Source of the DNA: Streptomyces mutomycini
GTDB lineage: Bacteria; Actinomycetota; Actinomycetes; Streptomycetales; Streptomycetaceae
Assembly (NCBI RefSeq): GCF_001700505.1
Contig: NZ_MAPV01000023.1
Coordinates: forward strand, 1-64,000
Length of the DNA stretch: 64,000 nucleotides
Direction of reading: 5' to 3'
In this document: positions 53,882-63,159 of the stretch, one piece after another
Numbering within the stretch: the stretch's first letter is position 1
Layout of the letters: each line of letters begins with the position of its first letter
Translations under genes and position numbers: made by a program
The notes under the pieces: generated by a model
Databases searched by the model: none
The model's input: only the letters and a program-made list of their open reading frames with translations
What the model was told of the DNA's origin: nothing

Positions 53882-54856
53882 ATGTGCCGCTCACCCGAGA
53901 ACCCGCTCGCCGCCCGGCTCCGCCACGCCCGTCCGGCGGCGGCCCCCGCGCCCGGACCCCGGCCGTCCGCGCGGACGCCGCCCCTGCCGGCCGCACTGGT
54001 GGCTGCATTGGTGGCCGGGCTGGTGGCCGGACTGCTCATGGTCCTGCTGGGCCCCGCCACCGCCGAGGCCGCGACGGGAGCGCCGGACGGCGACCGGGTC
54101 TGGCCGCTCGCGGACCGCCCCCTGGTCGTGCGGGGCTGGCAGCCGCCCCCCGGCCCCTATGGAGCGGGCCACCGCGGAGTCGACCTGGCAGCCCCGCCGG
54201 GCACCCCGGTGCGCGCGGCCGCCCCCGGCCGGGTCGCCTTCGCCGGTCCTGTGGCGGGGCGCGGGGTGGTCTCCGTCGACGTGACCGGGAGCGGGGAACC
54301 CCCGCTCCGCTTCACCTACGAACCGGTGCGGTCACAGGTCACCGAGGGCGACGAGGTGGCCGCCGGGCAGGTGGTGGGAGTGGTCGGGCCCGAGCCGTCC
54401 CACTGCGCCCCGGGCTGTCTGCACTGGGGGCTGCGGCGCGGTGGCGTCTATCTGGATCCGCTGTCGCTGCTTCCTCCGGCGCTGCTGCGACGGGGGCCCT
54501 CCCGGCTGCTGCCGGTGTTCGGCGTACCGCTCGCCGGGACGGTCCGGAGTCCCGCTCAGCCGCGCACGCCCCGCAGGACCATGGCGACGGCCGTGTCCGC
54601 GACGATGCCCGGTTCCTCGGCCGCGCCGAGCTCGATCCTGCGCACCGCGGCGTCCACGGAGCCCTGCAGCAGCATGGCCGCGAGCCTCGGCTCGGTGTGG
54701 CCCAGGTCGGCGAGGGCCTCGACGATCATCGCGATCAGCCCGCCGTGCGCGGCGCGGATCTTCTCCCGCGCGCCCGCGTCGAGCTCGCTCGCCGAGATCG
54801 CCACCACCGCGCGGTGCCGCCGGTCTCCGACGAGATCCAGCTGCCTGCGCACATAG
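53882..54856 (+). CDS. M23 family peptidase (cell wall endopeptidase-like)
   Basis: 324 residues from ATG 53882. A basic N-terminus, one hydrophobic segment (ALVAALVAGLVAGLLMVLLG, about 45-65) and the Zn-peptidase domain from about 80 to 200: AGHRGVDLAAPPGTPVRA, and the later CLHWGLRRGG with the second His. Probably exported or membrane-anchored and acting on peptidoglycan. The domain ends by about 54500, but the frame continues to 54856, lying antisense to the tetR gene; the last 100 residues are unlikely to be functional. A stop may have been lost. Confidence 0.75.
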   Translation: MCRSPENPLAARLRHARPAAAPAPGPRPSARTPPLPAALVAALVAGLVAGLLMVLLGPATAEAATGAPDGDRVWPLADRPLVVRGWQPPPGPYGAGHRGVDLAAPPGTPVRAAAPGRVAFAGPVAGRGVVSVDVTGSGEPPLRFTYEPVRSQVTEGDEVAAGQVVGVVGPEPSHCAPGCLHWGLRRGGVYLDPLSLLPPALLRRGPSRLLPVFGVPLAGTVRSPAQPRTPRRTMATAVSATMPGSSAAPSSILRTAASTEPCSSMAASLGSVWPRSARASTIIAISPPCAARIFSRAPASSSLAEIATTARCRRSPTRSSCLRT

Positions 54857-55137
54857 GCCTCGATCTTCGCCTCGGGTGCGCCGGCCCGCTCCATCGCGTT
54901 CTCGACCTCGGCGGCCCAGACGGGGAAGTCGACGGCGCAGAGTTCCTCGACCACGGCCGCGCGGGAACGGAAGTACTCGTAGACGGAGGACCTGGCGAGG
55001 CCGGTGCGCTCGGCGAGGGCGGGGAAGGTCAGCGCCTCCGTACCGCCCTCGGACAGCAGGGAGCGTGCGGCGTCCAGGAGGGCGCCGCGCTGCATGGTCC
55101 GGTGCTCGGCCACGGAGGCCGCTCGAATCCTGGGCAC
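54556..55137 (-). CDS. TetR family transcriptional regulator
   Basis: 193 residues. N-terminal HTH: RGALLDAARSLLSEGGTEALTF, ALAERTGLARSSVYEYFRSRA, about residues 17-63. The C-terminal ligand domain is not recognisable to a named subfamily. Start is GTG 55135-55137 with a weak Shine-Dalgarno. Transcribed on the same strand as whiG and starting 72 bases past the whiG stop; converges with the M23 gene and overlaps its open tail. Confidence 0.88.
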   Translation of the reverse strand: MPRIRAASVAEHRTMQRGALLDAARSLLSEGGTEALTFPALAERTGLARSSVYEYFRSRAAVVEELCAVDFPVWAAEVENAMERAGAPEAKIEAYVRRQLDLVGDRRHRAVVAISASELDAGAREKIRAAHGGLIAMIVEALADLGHTEPRLAAMLLQGSVDAAVRRIELGAAEEPGIVADTAVAMVLRGVRG

Positions 55138-55209
55138 CCGTCCACTCTACGGCGGCATCGGGGCGGAGCGGGGTCGCGTCTGCCGCCCCTTGGCCGAAGC
55201 CGCTCCCGC

Positions 55210-56046
55210 TCAGCGCCCGGCGTCGGCCAGTTTCGCCCGGAGCTGCAGCACCGACTTGGTGTGGATCTGGCTGACCCTGCTCTCGGTGACCCCGAGGACA
55301 TTGCCGATCTCCGCGAGGGTGAGGCCTTCGTAGTAGTAGAGCGTGACCACGGTCTTCTCCCGCTCCGGGAGGGTGTTGATGGCGCGGGCGAGCAGCCGTC
55401 TGAGCTCGCGGTCCTCGGCGACCTCGACCGGGTTGTCGGCCGCGGTGTCCTCCAGGGTGTCCATGAGGCTCAGCCGGTCGCCGCCCTCGCCGCCGACATG
55501 GAGCAGCTCCTCCAGCGCCACCACGTTGGCGAGCGACAACTGGCTGAAAACAGCGTGCAGTTCTTCCAGCGCGATGCCCAGCTCGGCGGCGACCTCGGGC
55601 TCCGAGGGTGTGCGCCGCAGCCTCGCCTCCAGCGTGGCGTACGCACGCTCGACGTTGCGCGCCTTCTGCCGCACGGACCGGGGAATCCAGTCCAGCGCCC
55701 GGAGTTCGTCGATCATCGCGCCGCGGATCCTGGTGATCGCGTAGGTCTCGAACTTGATGGCCCGCTCGATGTCGAACTTCTCGATGGCGTCGATCAGCCC
55801 GAAGACGCCGGACGAGACGAAGTCCGCCTGCTCCACGTTGGACGGCAGCCCCACACTGACCCGGCCAGCGACGTATTTCACGAGCGGCGAGTAGTGCAGG
55901 ATCAGCTGCTCCCGCAGCCTCTCGTCGCCGGTGGCCTTGTACGAACGCCACAACTCGTCGAGCGAGGAGGGGGCGGGAGGGCGCACAGTGCCACGCGCAG
56001 CCGGTGGCGCTGCCGCGCGGTCAGACCCGGAGGTGTGCTGGGGCAT
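55210..56046 (-). CDS. whiG: RNA polymerase sigma factor WhiG (sporulation, sigma-28/FliA type)
   Basis: WhiG directs early sporulation genes in aerial hyphae; it is controlled in Streptomyces by an anti-sigma factor. 278 residues from ATG 56044-56046. Region 2 contains [36 protein letters not shown], region 3 follows, and region 4 contains [25 protein letters not shown]. The first 30 residues are Ala/Pro-rich. The 261-bp upstream gap has no gene; promoter elements are not obvious. Confidence 0.96.
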   Translation of the reverse strand: MPQHTSGSDRAAAPPAARGTVRPPAPSSLDELWRSYKATGDERLREQLILHYSPLVKYVAGRVSVGLPSNVEQADFVSSGVFGLIDAIEKFDIERAIKFETYAITRIRGAMIDELRALDWIPRSVRQKARNVERAYATLEARLRRTPSEPEVAAELGIALEELHAVFSQLSLANVVALEELLHVGGEGGDRLSLMDTLEDTAADNPVEVAEDRELRRLLARAINTLPEREKTVVTLYYYEGLTLAEIGNVLGVTESRVSQIHTKSVLQLRAKLADAGR

Positions 56047-56307
56047 GTGGTGCCTTGAGCCGTTCTGCTGTGAAGTGCTGGGACGTGTCTCTGGGGCGGA
56101 TTCCTCGTGAGCGTAGCGTGACTGAGCTGTTGCGGTGCGCGCAGGACAAGGGAGCCGTGCTGTGCGATTACGTTCCAAATCTCTCGTCGTCCTCCTGCCG
56201 TCGGGCAGGGCCGACGACGGGGGCCGTCACCACTCGCACCGCCCCCTGACGCCCGGACGGGTGCCGCCGAGGTCGTCGGCATCACCTTTTCACCCGAATG
56301 CTCCGGG

Positions 56308-57480
56308 TCAAGTAACGGCTCGCCGCGCGTCCCCGTTGCGTGTGCGTCCCGGCGTCAACCGCCATCCATCGCCCTGGCGTTCGACGAACCCCAGTGAGTG
56401 CAGTTCGTACAACCTCCCGAGGGCTTCGTCCATTGACGCTCCGGCGCTCCGGGCCACGTCACGCCCGTCCATGACCCCTGTGCCGGGCAGTGCGTCCAGC
56501 ACCCGTGCGGAGGCGGCGTCGAGCAGGTCCCGGGGCAGGACGGGGCCGGTTCTGGCCGGGGCGAGTTCGCCCATCTCCCCCACCAGCTCGACGACTTCAG
56601 CGGCGTCGGTGACCAGGACGCCCTCTCCGCGCAGGAGTTCATGGACCCCGGAAGAGAGACCGCTGGTGGCGGGGCCCGGCACCCCCATGACGAAGCGGCC
56701 CAGCCGTTCCGCGTTCCTCGCGGTGGCCAGTGAGCCGCTGCGGTATTCCGCCTCCACCACCACGGTGCCTCGCGTGAGCGCCGCGATCACCCTGTTCCGC
56801 AGGACGAATCTGCTGCGCGTCGGATGGTCCGAGGGCGGCAGTTCACCCATGACCATGCCCTGTTCCACGATGCGCCCGATCAGCTCGGCGTGACCCCTGG
56901 GATAGGCCACGTCCACCCCGCAGGCCAGGACCGCCATGGTCGCCCCGCCGGCGGCCAGCGCACCCCGGTGGGCGGCGCCGTCCACCCCGAACGCGGCGCC
57001 GGAGACCACCACCCAGCCCAGCTCGGCCAGGCCCGCGGCGAGCGTCGCGGACATGTGCGCCCCGTAGGGCGTACAGGCCCGGGCTCCTACGACGGCGACC
57101 GAGCGCAGGGCCCAGAGGCGCAGGTCGGACCGGCCTCGCACCCAGAGGCCGATGGGCCGCGCGTCCCTCAGGTCGTCGAGCTGGCTGGGCCACTCCCGGT
57201 CGCCGGGACAGACGAACCGCCCTCCGATCGCGGCCACGTCCGCCAGGTCCCTCCCGGGGTCGGCACCCGACGCCCGCAGGCGATAGCCGGCGAGCCGTGC
57301 CGGAGTCATCCCCTTGAGCGCCTGCGCCGCTCCGTCAGTGCCGGTGAGACACCGGATCAGCTCGACGGGCCCGATCTCGCGGATCCAGCGGCCACCGCGT
57401 TCGTCCCCCGGCTCGAACACGCGGGTCAGGGCGGCGCGCGCCAGCCGCTCCCGCTCCCCCTGGGCCGGCGGGGCGTTCAC
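56308..57480 (-). CDS. dprA: DNA-processing protein DprA
   Basis: DprA binds single-stranded DNA and loads RecA during transformation. 390 residues from GTG 57478-57480, overlapping the comM stop by four bases (GTGA). Rossmann-like core: VAVVGARACTPYGAHMSATLA, WVVVSGAAFGVDGAAHRGAL, VLACGVDVAYPRGHAEL, PPSDHPTRSRFVLRNRVIAAL and VVVEAEYRSGSLATARNAERLGR. A winged-helix C-terminus follows. Role in Streptomyces, not known to be naturally competent, is unclear. Confidence 0.95.
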   Translation of the reverse strand: MNAPPAQGERERLARAALTRVFEPGDERGGRWIREIGPVELIRCLTGTDGAAQALKGMTPARLAGYRLRASGADPGRDLADVAAIGGRFVCPGDREWPSQLDDLRDARPIGLWVRGRSDLRLWALRSVAVVGARACTPYGAHMSATLAAGLAELGWVVVSGAAFGVDGAAHRGALAAGGATMAVLACGVDVAYPRGHAELIGRIVEQGMVMGELPPSDHPTRSRFVLRNRVIAALTRGTVVVEAEYRSGSLATARNAERLGRFVMGVPGPATSGLSSGVHELLRGEGVLVTDAAEVVELVGEMGELAPARTGPVLPRDLLDAASARVLDALPGTGVMDGRDVARSAGASMDEALGRLYELHSLGFVERQGDGWRLTPGRTRNGDARRAVT

Positions 57481-59099
57481 GAGGCACCCGCCCGCATCGG
57501 AACCCCCCGCTGGATGCCCGTCCGCAGCTCCAGCGCCACCGCGATGTCCGAGGCGTCCGGGCGGTCGGCGGCCCTCAGGTCGGCGACCGTCCACGCCACG
57601 CGCAGGACCCGGTCGAGGCCGCGGGCCGTGAGGACGCCCCGCTCCATGTCGCGCTCGGCCGCCATCAACGCGCCGGGCGCAGTGACCAGCCTCGTCCGCA
57701 GTTCGTGCCCGGGCACTTCGCTGTTGGTGGTCCAGGGGGTCCCGGCGAGTCGCTCCGCGGCGCGCTCCCTGGCCTCCCGCACCCGGCCCGCCACCTCGGC
57801 CGAGGTCTCCCCGCGGCCGCCGCTCCCCATCAGGTCGGCCCTGCCGACCGGCTCGACCTCGACCCGCAGGTCGACGCGGTCGAGCAGCGGGCCCGACAGC
57901 CGCGCCTGATAGCGGCGGACCGCGGAGGGCGGGCATTCGCAGCCGGCACCCGCCAGAGTGTGCCGGCCGCACGGGCAGGGGTTCGCGGCGAGGATCATGA
58001 GGAAGCGTGCGGGCAGCCGGACGACCCCGGCCGCGCGGGCGACCACCACGTGCCCGGACTCCAGGGGCTGGCGCAGCGCGTCGAGCGCCCTCCCGGAGAA
58101 CTCCGGGGCCTCGTCGAGGAAGAGAACGCCCCGGTGCGCCAGGGACACCGCACCCGGCCTCGGCAGGCCGTTCCCCCCGCCCACCAGTGACTGCATCGTC
58201 GCCGAGTGGTGGGGGGCGCAGTACGGCGCCCTGCTGATCAGTGGTTCGCCCGGAGGGAGGATGCCGGCGACCGAGTGCACCGCCGTCACTTCGAGGGATT
58301 CCTGCCGGGAGAGCGGCGGCAGGATCGCCGTGAGCCGCTCGGCCAGCATGGTCTTCCCCGCGCCGGGCGGCCCGGAGAGCAGCAGATGATGCCCTCCCGC
58401 GGCCGCCACCTCCAGTGCCTTGCGCGCCCGGCCCTGGCCAGCCACATCGGCCAGGTCCGGCCGGTGTGCAGTGCCGTCGGAGGACAGTGGTGCCAGCCCG
58501 GTGCCGAGGCCGGCTCCGGGCACCATCAGTCCGGCGAGCATCGCGTCGGGGCGGCCCCGGTCGGCGGCCGGCTCCTCGGGCACGGGTTCGTCGCCGAGGA
58601 CGGCGATCAGCTGACGCAGGCTCCGGACGCCGAGGACGGAGACGCCCGGCACGAGCGCGGCCTCTCCCGCGGTCTGCTCCGGGACGACCACCTGCCGGTA
58701 CCCGGCCTCCGCCGCCGCGAGCACCGCGGGCAGCACCCCGCGCACCGGGCGGACCCTGCCGTCGAGGCCGAGCTCCCCGATCATCACCACGTCGGCGATG
58801 GCAGCGGGGTCGATCCGCTCCGCCGCGCCGAGCACCGCACACGCGACGGCCAGATCGAAACCCGAACCGCCCTTGGGCACGGACGCCGGGGACAGGCCCA
58901 CCGTGAGCTTCTTCTGCGGCCACTCGGCCCCGGAATTGACGACCGCGGCCCTGACCCGGTCCCGGCTCTCCACCAGGCTCTTGTCCGGCAGACCGACGAG
59001 CGTGAACGCCGCCACGCCCGGTTCCAGATCGGCCTGCACCTCCACCACCACGCCCTCGACGCCCACCAGCGCCACCGAACACGCCCGCGCGAACCCCAT
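57477..59099 (-). CDS. comM: YifB/ComM family Mg-chelatase-like AAA+ ATPase
   Basis: 540 residues from ATG 59097-59099, which shares one base with the yraN stop. N-terminal ChlI-like domain (GLPDKSLVESRDRVRAAV), Walker A SGPPGAGKTMLAERL, Walker B RGVLFLDEAPEF, the Cys-rich NPCPCG and CECPP segment, and the sensor region RLSGPLLDRVDLRVEVEPV. ComM is a hexameric helicase for branch migration in transformation; in non-competent bacteria its job is unknown. Confidence 0.95.
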   Translation of the reverse strand: MGFARACSVALVGVEGVVVEVQADLEPGVAAFTLVGLPDKSLVESRDRVRAAVVNSGAEWPQKKLTVGLSPASVPKGGSGFDLAVACAVLGAAERIDPAAIADVVMIGELGLDGRVRPVRGVLPAVLAAAEAGYRQVVVPEQTAGEAALVPGVSVLGVRSLRQLIAVLGDEPVPEEPAADRGRPDAMLAGLMVPGAGLGTGLAPLSSDGTAHRPDLADVAGQGRARKALEVAAAGGHHLLLSGPPGAGKTMLAERLTAILPPLSRQESLEVTAVHSVAGILPPGEPLISRAPYCAPHHSATMQSLVGGGNGLPRPGAVSLAHRGVLFLDEAPEFSGRALDALRQPLESGHVVVARAAGVVRLPARFLMILAANPCPCGRHTLAGAGCECPPSAVRRYQARLSGPLLDRVDLRVEVEPVGRADLMGSGGRGETSAEVAGRVREARERAAERLAGTPWTTNSEVPGHELRTRLVTAPGALMAAERDMERGVLTARGLDRVLRVAWTVADLRAADRPDASDIAVALELRTGIQRGVPMRAGAS

Positions 59100-59458
59100 C
59101 AGGCCACGCCCCGCACGTGCTCGGTCACCGGGGCACCGCGCCTGGGCAGGATCACACCGACCAGATCGATCCGGACCCCGCCCGGCGGCGGCCCGCCATG
59201 ACCGTCGAGCCAGATCTCGGCGAGCCTGCGCAGCCGCTCCGCCTTGGCCGGTGTGACGGCCTCCATCGGATGTTCGAAGGAGCCCGCCCTGCGCGCCTTC
59301 ACCTCGCAGACGACCACCGCATCGCCGTCCCTGGCGACGATGTCGATCTCTCCCGCGCGACACCGCCAGTTGCGCTCCAGCACGGTCATACCGGCGCTTG
59401 CCAGCAGCCGTGCCGCCAGATCCTCGCCGTACCGCCCGAGTGCACCCCGTGCGTTCAT
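59099..59458 (-). CDS. YraN/UPF0102 family endonuclease-like protein
   Basis: 119 residues from ATG 59456-59458 with GGAGGTGGTGCCGAT upstream. [34 protein letters not shown] and VVCEVKARR carry the Glu/Asp/Glu-x-Lys nuclease-fold residues of the Holliday-junction-resolvase-related UPF0102 family. Activity in bacteria is not proven. Coupled with comM and dprA. Confidence 0.92.
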   Translation of the reverse strand: MNARGALGRYGEDLAARLLASAGMTVLERNWRCRAGEIDIVARDGDAVVVCEVKARRAGSFEHPMEAVTPAKAERLRRLAEIWLDGHGGPPPGGVRIDLVGVILPRRGAPVTEHVRGVA

Positions 59459-59628
59459 ATCGGCACCACCTCCGGCACCGACTGTGACGCGGCCCGCCCG
59501 AGCTGGTGGATCTTGGTGGACAACCGGCTCGATGTGAATATCCCGGCCACTCGGACGAGTGAACCGGGACACCGGGCGATGCGTCCGGGATCAGTCGTCG
59601 AACCAGGACGCCGGGGGCTTGTCCGGAA

Positions 59629-59937
59629 TCAGCCGCCCGGAAGTTCGAGATCGCTCTTGTTGAGCTCCTCGATGTTCACGTCCTTGAACGTCAGCACCCG
59701 GACCTGCTTGACGAACCGGGCGGGCCTGTACATGTCCCAGACCCACGCGTCCGCCATGGAAACCTCGAAAAAGACCTCACCCTGGACCGAGTGCACCTGC
59801 ATCTCGTAATCGTTGGTGAGGTAGAAGCGCCGTTCGGTCTCGATCACATATTTGAACAGACCGACGACATCGCGGTACTCCCGGTAGAGCTTCAGCTCCA
59901 TCTCGGTCTCGTACTTCTCGAGGTCCTCGGCACTCAT
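59629..59937 (-). CDS. DUF2469 family protein
   Basis: 102 residues from ATG 59935-59937 after GAAGGGGAACATGCC. It contains MELKLYREYRDVVGLFKYVIETERRFYLTND-type sequence, the hallmark of this actinobacterial conserved family, and an acidic helical N-terminus. No function is known. Its gap from yraN (170 bp) has no gene. Confidence 0.92.
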   Translation of the reverse strand: MSAEDLEKYETEMELKLYREYRDVVGLFKYVIETERRFYLTNDYEMQVHSVQGEVFFEVSMADAWVWDMYRPARFVKQVRVLTFKDVNIEELNKSDLELPGG

Positions 59938-60000
59938 GGCATGTTCCCCTTCAGCCGTGCGTCCCCCCATTGTGCGTCAGCCCCGCGCGCCCCTGGCCGA

Positions 60001-60489
60001 TTAGACGATTTCGGGGGCGAGAACCAGCGGAACACTCGGGGGACCCTCGTCGAGCAGCGTGCGCAGCAGCCCGGCGAGCCTGGTCGGGTACACCGTCTCA
60101 CGCGTGGCGAGAAGTTCGGCGGAAGTCCACCACCTCAGACCGGCGACACTGCGCAGCTCCAGCTCGGTGAGGCCCTTCTGATCGGTGGCCGTCTGCGGCG
60201 TACGGGCCAGGAAGTACCACTCGTCCTGGTCCCAGCGCCGCCCGTCGAACGGGAAGGAGCAGGTCCTCGTCCACAGCAGAGGACCGAGGGAGACATCCGT
60301 GATCCCGGTCTCCTCGCCGAGCTCGCGCAGGGCGGCCTCCTCGCGGGTCTCCCCGCCCTCCAGGCCGCCGCCCGGGGTGAACCACCAGTTGTCGGCCGGG
60401 TCCCCGGGCTCGAAGCCGTGCAGCAACAGGATCCGGTCGTCCGGGTCCAGGAGCACCACACGGGCCACCTTGCGTGCCTCAGTGCGCAC
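60001..60489 (-). CDS. Nudix hydrolase
   Basis: 162 residues from GTG 60487-60489. The Nudix box is complete (GGGLEGGETREEAALRELGEETGI), with the preceding WWFTPGG that shapes the nucleotide site. Substrate unknown. The start overlaps the end of the last signal peptidase gene by 11 bases, so the two are coupled. Confidence 0.92.
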   Translation of the reverse strand: MRTEARKVARVVLLDPDDRILLLHGFEPGDPADNWWFTPGGGLEGGETREEAALRELGEETGITDVSLGPLLWTRTCSFPFDGRRWDQDEWYFLARTPQTATDQKGLTELELRSVAGLRWWTSAELLATRETVYPTRLAGLLRTLLDEGPPSVPLVLAPEIV

Positions 60490-61252
60490 CGGCGGACGCC
60501 TTCGGCCGCTTGGCACCGCGCCCGGAGCGGGCCACGAGCGGGCCGTAGGCAGCGCCGCCCAGGATCAGCACCACACCCATCACGAGGGCGCCCGCCTGCA
60601 GGGGCAGCGGACCTTCGGACGACACCCCGCCGGGCAGCGCGGCGAAGGCCCCCGGCCGGCCGATCATGCCGTTCATGGGCCAGGCCACGGCGTCCACCCG
60701 GGCCTGGACCGCACTGCGGGGCACCGAGCCCTGCCCCGGGTCCTCCAGATGTACGCGGGAGTCCATGGAGGTGCTGCGTTCGTCCCCGAGGAGGAAGAGC
60801 TGGCCCTCGGGGACATCGGCCGTGAAGTTCTGGGGGGAGGCCGGCGCCTCGCCCTCCGCCGGGACGAGGGACGAGGCTCCCTCCGCCCGCAGATACGGTT
60901 CCTCGACGGGCTCGCCGTTGACCGTGAGCCGCCCGCCCTTGTCGCAGCAGGCGACCTTGTCACCGCCCACGCCGACGACCCGTTTCACCATCGGCATGTC
61001 GCCCCACGCCGTGTCGGTGAAGACGACCACGTCCCCGCGCCGCACGTCGTCGCCGTCTATCCGCTCGGCGAGGACCCTGTCACCGGCGTTCACCGTCGGT
61101 GTCATCGAGTCGGTCGGCACGGTGTACGGCTTGTACACCACCGCTCCCCAGGCGAAGCCGCCGAGAAAGAGCACACAGCCGACGGCCACGGCCAGGTTCG
61201 ACAACGTGCTGCCGAGCCGGCCGCGGCCGTCATGACGTCCTGAACCACTCAT
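60479..61252 (-). CDS. lepB: Type I signal peptidase
   Basis: Membrane serine/lysine peptidase that removes signal peptides outside the membrane. 257 residues from ATG 61250-61252 after GGGGAGCGC. N-terminal transmembrane segment, then catalytic Ser in PTDSMTPTV and catalytic Lys in VKRVVGVGGDK, box E GDERSTSMDSR. A C-terminal transmembrane anchor follows (GALVMGVVLILGGAAYGPLV). Last of four in the tandem cluster; probably the S. lividans SipZ equivalent. Confidence 0.92.
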   Translation of the reverse strand: MSGSGRHDGRGRLGSTLSNLAVAVGCVLFLGGFAWGAVVYKPYTVPTDSMTPTVNAGDRVLAERIDGDDVRRGDVVVFTDTAWGDMPMVKRVVGVGGDKVACCDKGGRLTVNGEPVEEPYLRAEGASSLVPAEGEAPASPQNFTADVPEGQLFLLGDERSTSMDSRVHLEDPGQGSVPRSAVQARVDAVAWPMNGMIGRPGAFAALPGGVSSEGPLPLQAGALVMGVVLILGGAAYGPLVARSGRGAKRPKASAGAH

Positions 61253-61301
61253 CCCAGCGCTCCCCATCGGAGATCGACAATCGCTGATCCGAGTCGGCAC
61301 C

Positions 61302-62198
61302 CTACCCGGCGGTATGCCCGCGGGTCAGCCTGCGGCGACGCCAGAACACGAGGGGCAGCGCTCCGGCTACACCCAGTGCTCCGGGCACGGCGACAGCGGC
61401 AGCCGCGTCGAGGCCGGGCTGGTCGAACGTGCTCGGCACCGGAAGGGTCGCCCAGCGGTTGACGGGCCAGGCCACGACGACGGCCCGCCCGACCACCTCG
61501 TCCGTGGACACGGTGCCCTGACCGGGCAGCTCCTGGTGGTAGCGGGAGTCCAGCGAATTCTGCCGGTGGTCGCCCATCACCCAGATCCGGCCCTCGGGCA
61601 CATTGATCGGTCCGAACGGCTCGTCGTCGCAGGCGCTGTTGCCGGCGAAGATGAACGACTTGTCGTCGAGCGCCTTGCCGTTGACCGTCACCGGCCCGTT
61701 CTTCTTGCACTCGACGGTGTCGCCGCCGACGGCGATCACCCTCTTGATCAGGTCCTTCTCCTCCGCGGAGGGCATCAGCCCGATGAAGCTCAGGAACTTC
61801 TGCACCGCGTTGGGCTCGGGCGTCGCCGTGTCCTCAAGCCAGCCGCCCGGATCGTGGAAGACCACGACCTCTCCGCGCTCGGGCTCCGAGCCGAACCACG
61901 GCGTCAGCTTGTCGACCAGCACCCGGTCACCCCGCTGCAGGGTGTTCTGCATCGAGTCCGAGGGAATCGAGAACGCCTGCACCAGGAACGTCTTGATCAG
62001 CAGCGCGAGAATGAGCGCGATACCGATGAGGAGCGGCAGCTCCTTCCAGAAGGAACGGGGCTTCTTCACCGCCGTACTTCCACTGCCCGGGGACTCGCCG
62101 TCACTCTCCGCCTCCACCGGGACCCCGTTGTTCGAAGGCCGGTCCTCGGGTTCGTCGTGTCCGGATCGTGCGCCGACCGCCAAATCCCCCACATCCAC
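61302..62198 (-). CDS. lepB: Type I signal peptidase
   Basis: 298 residues from GTG 62196-62198. N-terminal Ser/Glu-rich tail, transmembrane segment, Ser in IPSDSMQNTL, Lys in LIKRVIAVGGDT, box E MGDHRQNSLDSR, and a C-terminal transmembrane anchor (residues about 265-285). Start lies 98 bases inside the previous gene's open reading frame. Probably SipY-like. Confidence 0.92.
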   Translation of the reverse strand: MDVGDLAVGARSGHDEPEDRPSNNGVPVEAESDGESPGSGSTAVKKPRSFWKELPLLIGIALILALLIKTFLVQAFSIPSDSMQNTLQRGDRVLVDKLTPWFGSEPERGEVVVFHDPGGWLEDTATPEPNAVQKFLSFIGLMPSAEEKDLIKRVIAVGGDTVECKKNGPVTVNGKALDDKSFIFAGNSACDDEPFGPINVPEGRIWVMGDHRQNSLDSRYHQELPGQGTVSTDEVVGRAVVVAWPVNRWATLPVPSTFDQPGLDAAAAVAVPGALGVAGALPLVFWRRRRLTRGHTAG

Positions 62199-63159
62199 TC
62201 CTCACTCCGTGCCACCGCCCACGCCCGATTCGGCGCAGGCCCACCACTCCCATAACGAGCGGGAGTTCCGCAGGGGTCGGGAGCAGGACCATTCCGTTGC
62301 GATCCTGGGAGGACACACTATTCGACCGGGCCGTCCCAGCTGTCGCTCCGGCGCTCCCGTCAGGGACGGAGGCGTATGTTCCGGGCTCCTCCAGCCTGCG
62401 CCAGTGCCCGAACGGCCATGCGATCACCACGGCCCGGCCCACGACCTCGTCCTCCGACACCGTGCCCTTCCCCGGCTTGTCGAGGTGGAAGCGTGAGTCT
62501 GCGGAATTCGACCGGTGGTCGCCCATCACGAAGATGCGGCCCTGGGGGACCTTCACCTCGAATTTGAGAGTGGACGGCACGTCACCGGGATTCAGATACG
62601 GCTCGTCGAGCGCCACGCCGTTGACCGTGATCCTGCCGTCGGTGCCGCAGCACTCCACGGTGTCACCCCCGACCGCCACCACCCGCTTGATCAGGTCCTG
62701 CTCGTCCGCCGACGGCAGCAGCCCGATGAAGGTCAGCAGTTCCTTGACCTGTTTGACCCCGGCGGGCGGGTCCTCGGGTACGGCGCTCTCCTGCTGCAGC
62801 CAGCCGCCCGGGTCCTTGAAGACGACGACGTCCCCACGCTGCGGTTCGGAGCCGAACCAGGGGGTCAGCTTGTCCACCAGCACCCGGTCACCGATCCGGA
62901 TGGTCTGCTCCATCGATCCGGAGGGGATCACGAAGGCCTGGACGAGAAAGGTCTTGAGCACCAGCGCGATCAGCAGTGCCACCAGGACGAGGAGGGGTAT
63001 CTCCTTGATCGCCGACCGGCGCCTGCGGCGTTTCACCTTGCGGGCCAGCTTGCGGCGCTCCGCCCGCGTGGGCAGCGAGCGGGTCCCGGTGCGCCTCGAC
63101 CCGGTGGGCAGCGGCTGACCCCTCTCGGGTGCCGCCCTCCTCCGCCCCCGGTTACCCAT
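62101..63159 (-). CDS. lepB: Type I signal peptidase
   Basis: 352 residues from ATG 63157-63159. Long basic N-terminus (RAERRKLARKVKRRRRRS), a transmembrane segment, Ser in IPSGSMEQTI, Lys in LIKRVVAVGGDT, box E MGDHRSNSADSR. A weak hydrophobic stretch near 310-325 may be an anchor. The last 33 residues overlap the next gene in another frame and are Arg/Gly-rich. Probably SipX-like. Confidence 0.9.
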   Translation of the reverse strand: MGNRGRRRAAPERGQPLPTGSRRTGTRSLPTRAERRKLARKVKRRRRRSAIKEIPLLVLVALLIALVLKTFLVQAFVIPSGSMEQTIRIGDRVLVDKLTPWFGSEPQRGDVVVFKDPGGWLQQESAVPEDPPAGVKQVKELLTFIGLLPSADEQDLIKRVVAVGGDTVECCGTDGRITVNGVALDEPYLNPGDVPSTLKFEVKVPQGRIFVMGDHRSNSADSRFHLDKPGKGTVSEDEVVGRAVVIAWPFGHWRRLEEPGTYASVPDGSAGATAGTARSNSVSSQDRNGMVLLPTPAELPLVMGVVGLRRIGRGRWHGVRSGCGGFGGRRTIRTRRTRGPAFEQRGPGGGGE

